This document shows, one piece after another, positions 4,711 through 6,553 of a stretch of 6,553 nt of DNA. A program made the position numbers and the translations under genes. Under the pieces are notes generated by a model, which ran no database searches, was not told the origin of the DNA, and was given only the letters and a program-made list of their open reading frames with translations. This DNA comes from JBLYYQ01 sp048550035 (lineage in GTDB: Bacteria > Nitrospinota_A > UBA7883 > JBLYYQ01). The first letter of the stretch is position 1. Each line of letters opens with the position of its first letter. The stretch is taken from NCBI GenBank assembly GCA_048550035.1, contig JBLYYQ010000104.1, forward strand, positions 1-6,553. Direction: 5' to 3'.

Positions 4711-6501
4711 TTAAATATTGCTTTTCAACATTGCGAGAAATGCCTCTTGTGGGATATCGACTCTTCCAACAGTTTTCATTCTTTTTTTACCTTCTTTTTG
4801 CTTTTCTAATAGTTTTCGTTTTCTTGTCACATCTCCACCATAACATTTGGCAAGCACATTTTTTCGGAGTGCTTTTACTGTTGTCCTAGCTACAATTTTT
4901 CCACCAATAGAAGCCTGTATTATAATATCAAACATCTGCCTCGGAATAAGTTTTTGCATCCTCTCGGCAAGCTCTTTTCCTAATGAATGAGCTTTTTCCT
5001 TTGCAACGATTGTTGATAAGGTATCGACCGGAGTGCCATTAACAAGTAGATCAAGCTTAACAAGATTCGCTTGCTGATAGAATCCTAGTTCATAATCCAT
5101 TGATGCATAGCCACTTGAGACAGTCTTTAATCGATCGTAAAAATCGAGTGCAACTTCACTTAACGGTAATAGATAGATTAAAGATATTCTAGTTGGTGAT
5201 AGGTATTCTAATTTTTCTTGTTTGCCTCGTCGCTCATTTATTAGCTTCATACAAGCTCCAAGATACTCTACTGGGAGAATGATATTAGCCCGAATAATTG
5301 GCTCTTCTATTGAATCGATCTGTCCATGATTTGGAAGCTTTGATGGTGAGTGAATTGAGATAGTTTTTCCAGTTCGAAGATTAACTTTATATATAACATT
5401 AGGGGCGGTAGTAATGAGGTTTAATCCAAATTCTCTCTCTAATCTTTCTTGTATAATATTCATATGTAATAGCCCAAGAAATCCACATCGAAATCCAAAC
5501 CCTAATGCATCTGAGTTTTCAGGATGATATGAGAATGAATAATCGTTTAACCTGAGCTTGCCTAATGCATCACGAAGCGATTCATAATCGCTGCTGTCAA
5601 CCGGGAATAGACCAGAAAAAACCATCGGTTTCACCTCTTTAAATCCAGGTAATCGCTCGGTGGTTCCATTACGATAGCTAGTGATAGTATCACCTACTAG
5701 CGCATCTTCAATATCTCTAATAGCAGCGGTAAAGATACCTACTTCACCTGCGGTGAGCTTATCAACCGGTATAGGTTTAGGTGTGAGAATCGAGACCTCA
5801 TCAACCTGACGGCGAGATTGTGAATGCATGAAAATAATATCGTCTCGAACTTTCAAACTACCCTCTACCACCTTAATCAATCCTACTACACCACGATATT
5901 GGTCATACCAAGAGTCAAGCAGGAGAGCTTTTAATGGTTTATCGACCTCTCGCTTCACAAATTGAGATCGTGTTACAATAGCTTCAAGTGCCTCAGTAAT
6001 CCCTGTTCCTGCCTTTGCTGATGCCAAAATTATATCTTCTTTAGAGATACCTATCACATCCTCTATCTGTTTCGTTACAAGATCGATATCAGCAGAAGGG
6101 AGGTCGATTTTATTGATAACAGGAATAATTACAAGGTTATGTTCTAAGGCTAAGTGGACATTCGCTAATGTTTGAGCTTCAATCCCTTGCGATGCATCAA
6201 CTAATAATAGAGCACTTTCACAAGCTGCAAGGCTACGCGATACCTCGTATGAGAAATCGACATGACCTGGGGTATCAATAAGATTTAAGATATACTCTTT
6301 TTGGTCTGCTGATTTATAGATTATTCTTGCACTCTGAGCTTTGATTGTTATTCCACGCTCACGCTCGATATCCATAGTATCTAGCGATTGCTCCTTTAAG
6401 TCGCGTTGCGACAATGCACCAGTTAGTTCCAAGATCCTATCGGCAAAAGTCGACTTACCATGGTCTATATGTGCAATAATCGAAAAGTTTCTAATTTCCA
6501 T
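4711..6501 (-). CDS. lepA: Elongation factor 4 (LepA), ribosomal back-translocase GTPase
   Basis: LepA/EF4 is a translational GTPase that binds the ribosome and is reported to back-translocate or to aid 30S biogenesis; it is cytoplasmic or membrane-associated. It has 596 residues, close to the usual 595-605. The GTPase motifs are complete: P-loop AHIDHGKST at 10-18, switch I RGITIKAQ at 49-56 with T52, DTPGH at 76-80 with catalytic H80, NKID at 130-133 and SAK at 161-163. An EF-G-like domain II and domains III and V follow, including GFRCGFLGLLHM. The LepA-specific C-terminal domain is seen in CYGGDVTRKRKLLEKQKEG and the GRVDIPQEAF end, which separates it from EF-G, TypA and TetM. The start fits the family N-terminus but lacks a clear Shine-Dalgarno. 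No convincing promoter fits in the 52 bp left upstream; a TATATC (6528-6533, minus) could be a -10 whose -35 lies beyond the window. lepB follows downstream. Confidence 0.97.
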   Translation of the reverse strand: MEIRNFSIIAHIDHGKSTFADRILELTGALSQRDLKEQSLDTMDIERERGITIKAQSARIIYKSADQKEYILNLIDTPGHVDFSYEVSRSLAACESALLLVDASQGIEAQTLANVHLALEHNLVIIPVINKIDLPSADIDLVTKQIEDVIGISKEDIILASAKAGTGITEALEAIVTRSQFVKREVDKPLKALLLDSWYDQYRGVVGLIKVVEGSLKVRDDIIFMHSQSRRQVDEVSILTPKPIPVDKLTAGEVGIFTAAIRDIEDALVGDTITSYRNGTTERLPGFKEVKPMVFSGLFPVDSSDYESLRDALGKLRLNDYSFSYHPENSDALGFGFRCGFLGLLHMNIIQERLEREFGLNLITTAPNVIYKVNLRTGKTISIHSPSKLPNHGQIDSIEEPIIRANIILPVEYLGACMKLINERRGKQEKLEYLSPTRISLIYLLPLSEVALDFYDRLKTVSSGYASMDYELGFYQQANLVKLDLLVNGTPVDTLSTIVAKEKAHSLGKELAERMQKLIPRQMFDIIIQASIGGKIVARTTVKALRKNVLAKCYGGDVTRKRKLLEKQKEGKKRMKTVGRVDIPQEAFLAMLKSNI

Positions 6502-6553
6502 ATTTCATCTAAATTAAACTTAGCTATGATATACTACTTACTTTACAAGGGTA

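Noticed and set aside
1..6553. CRISPR array, insertion sequence, prophage or defence island
   Set aside because: No spaced repeats, transposase or integrase frames or terminal repeats were seen; the window is housekeeping genes with short gaps.

Overview
This A+T-rich bacterial window is mostly housekeeping genes, with one small gene hidden by an in-frame UGA. The family set (QueC, a PPC-domain protein, a serine-tailed FmdB zinc ribbon, IlvE, an M16 protease, LepB next to LepA, and a selenocysteine-type SelW-like protein) and the style of the LepA, LepB and FmdB proteins suggest a low-GC, deltaproteobacterium-like lineage (Desulfobacterota or a relative). That placement is from memory of the families and is tentative. 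The genetic code looks standard: about 1,900 codons of the seven recognised genes need no in-frame UGA, and queC appears to end with UGA.

Layout. At 2-493 (+) lies the 3' part of queC, translationally coupled to a PPC/DUF296 gene (495-932, +). The next three genes are on the minus strand: fmdB (990-1283), ilvE (1354-2280) and a hidden SelW-like selenoprotein gene (2493-2720). fmdB and ilvE each have a good sigma70-type promoter. The plus-strand M16 zinc protease (2792-4078) is divergent from the selenoprotein gene and converges on lepB with only 3 bp between stop codons. lepB (4082-4657, minus) follows lepA (4711-6501, minus), and an extended -10 promoter lies between them.

The main discovery is at 2493-2720 on the minus strand. 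A 75-codon frame has a strong Shine-Dalgarno, a redox motif C-T-A-(UGA)-N-Y, the later hallmarks of the SelW/Rdx family, and a 6-bp stem with an AGUCU loop 15 nt after the UGA, which fits a bacterial SECIS. Standard gene calling breaks it, so the 512-bp stretch between ilvE and the protease looks empty. It is best read as a CXXU selenoprotein, not a pseudogene. SelW-like selenoproteins are a known bacterial family, so this is an overlooked gene and not a new system.

The genes do not form one pathway. queC makes the queuosine precursor preQ0 and ilvE handles branched-chain amino acids. lepA and lepB serve translation and secretion. The selenoprotein is probably a small thiol/selenol redox protein. 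The remaining non-coding DNA (2281-2492) holds the ilvE promoter, a short direct repeat and a nearly perfect 30-bp palindrome.
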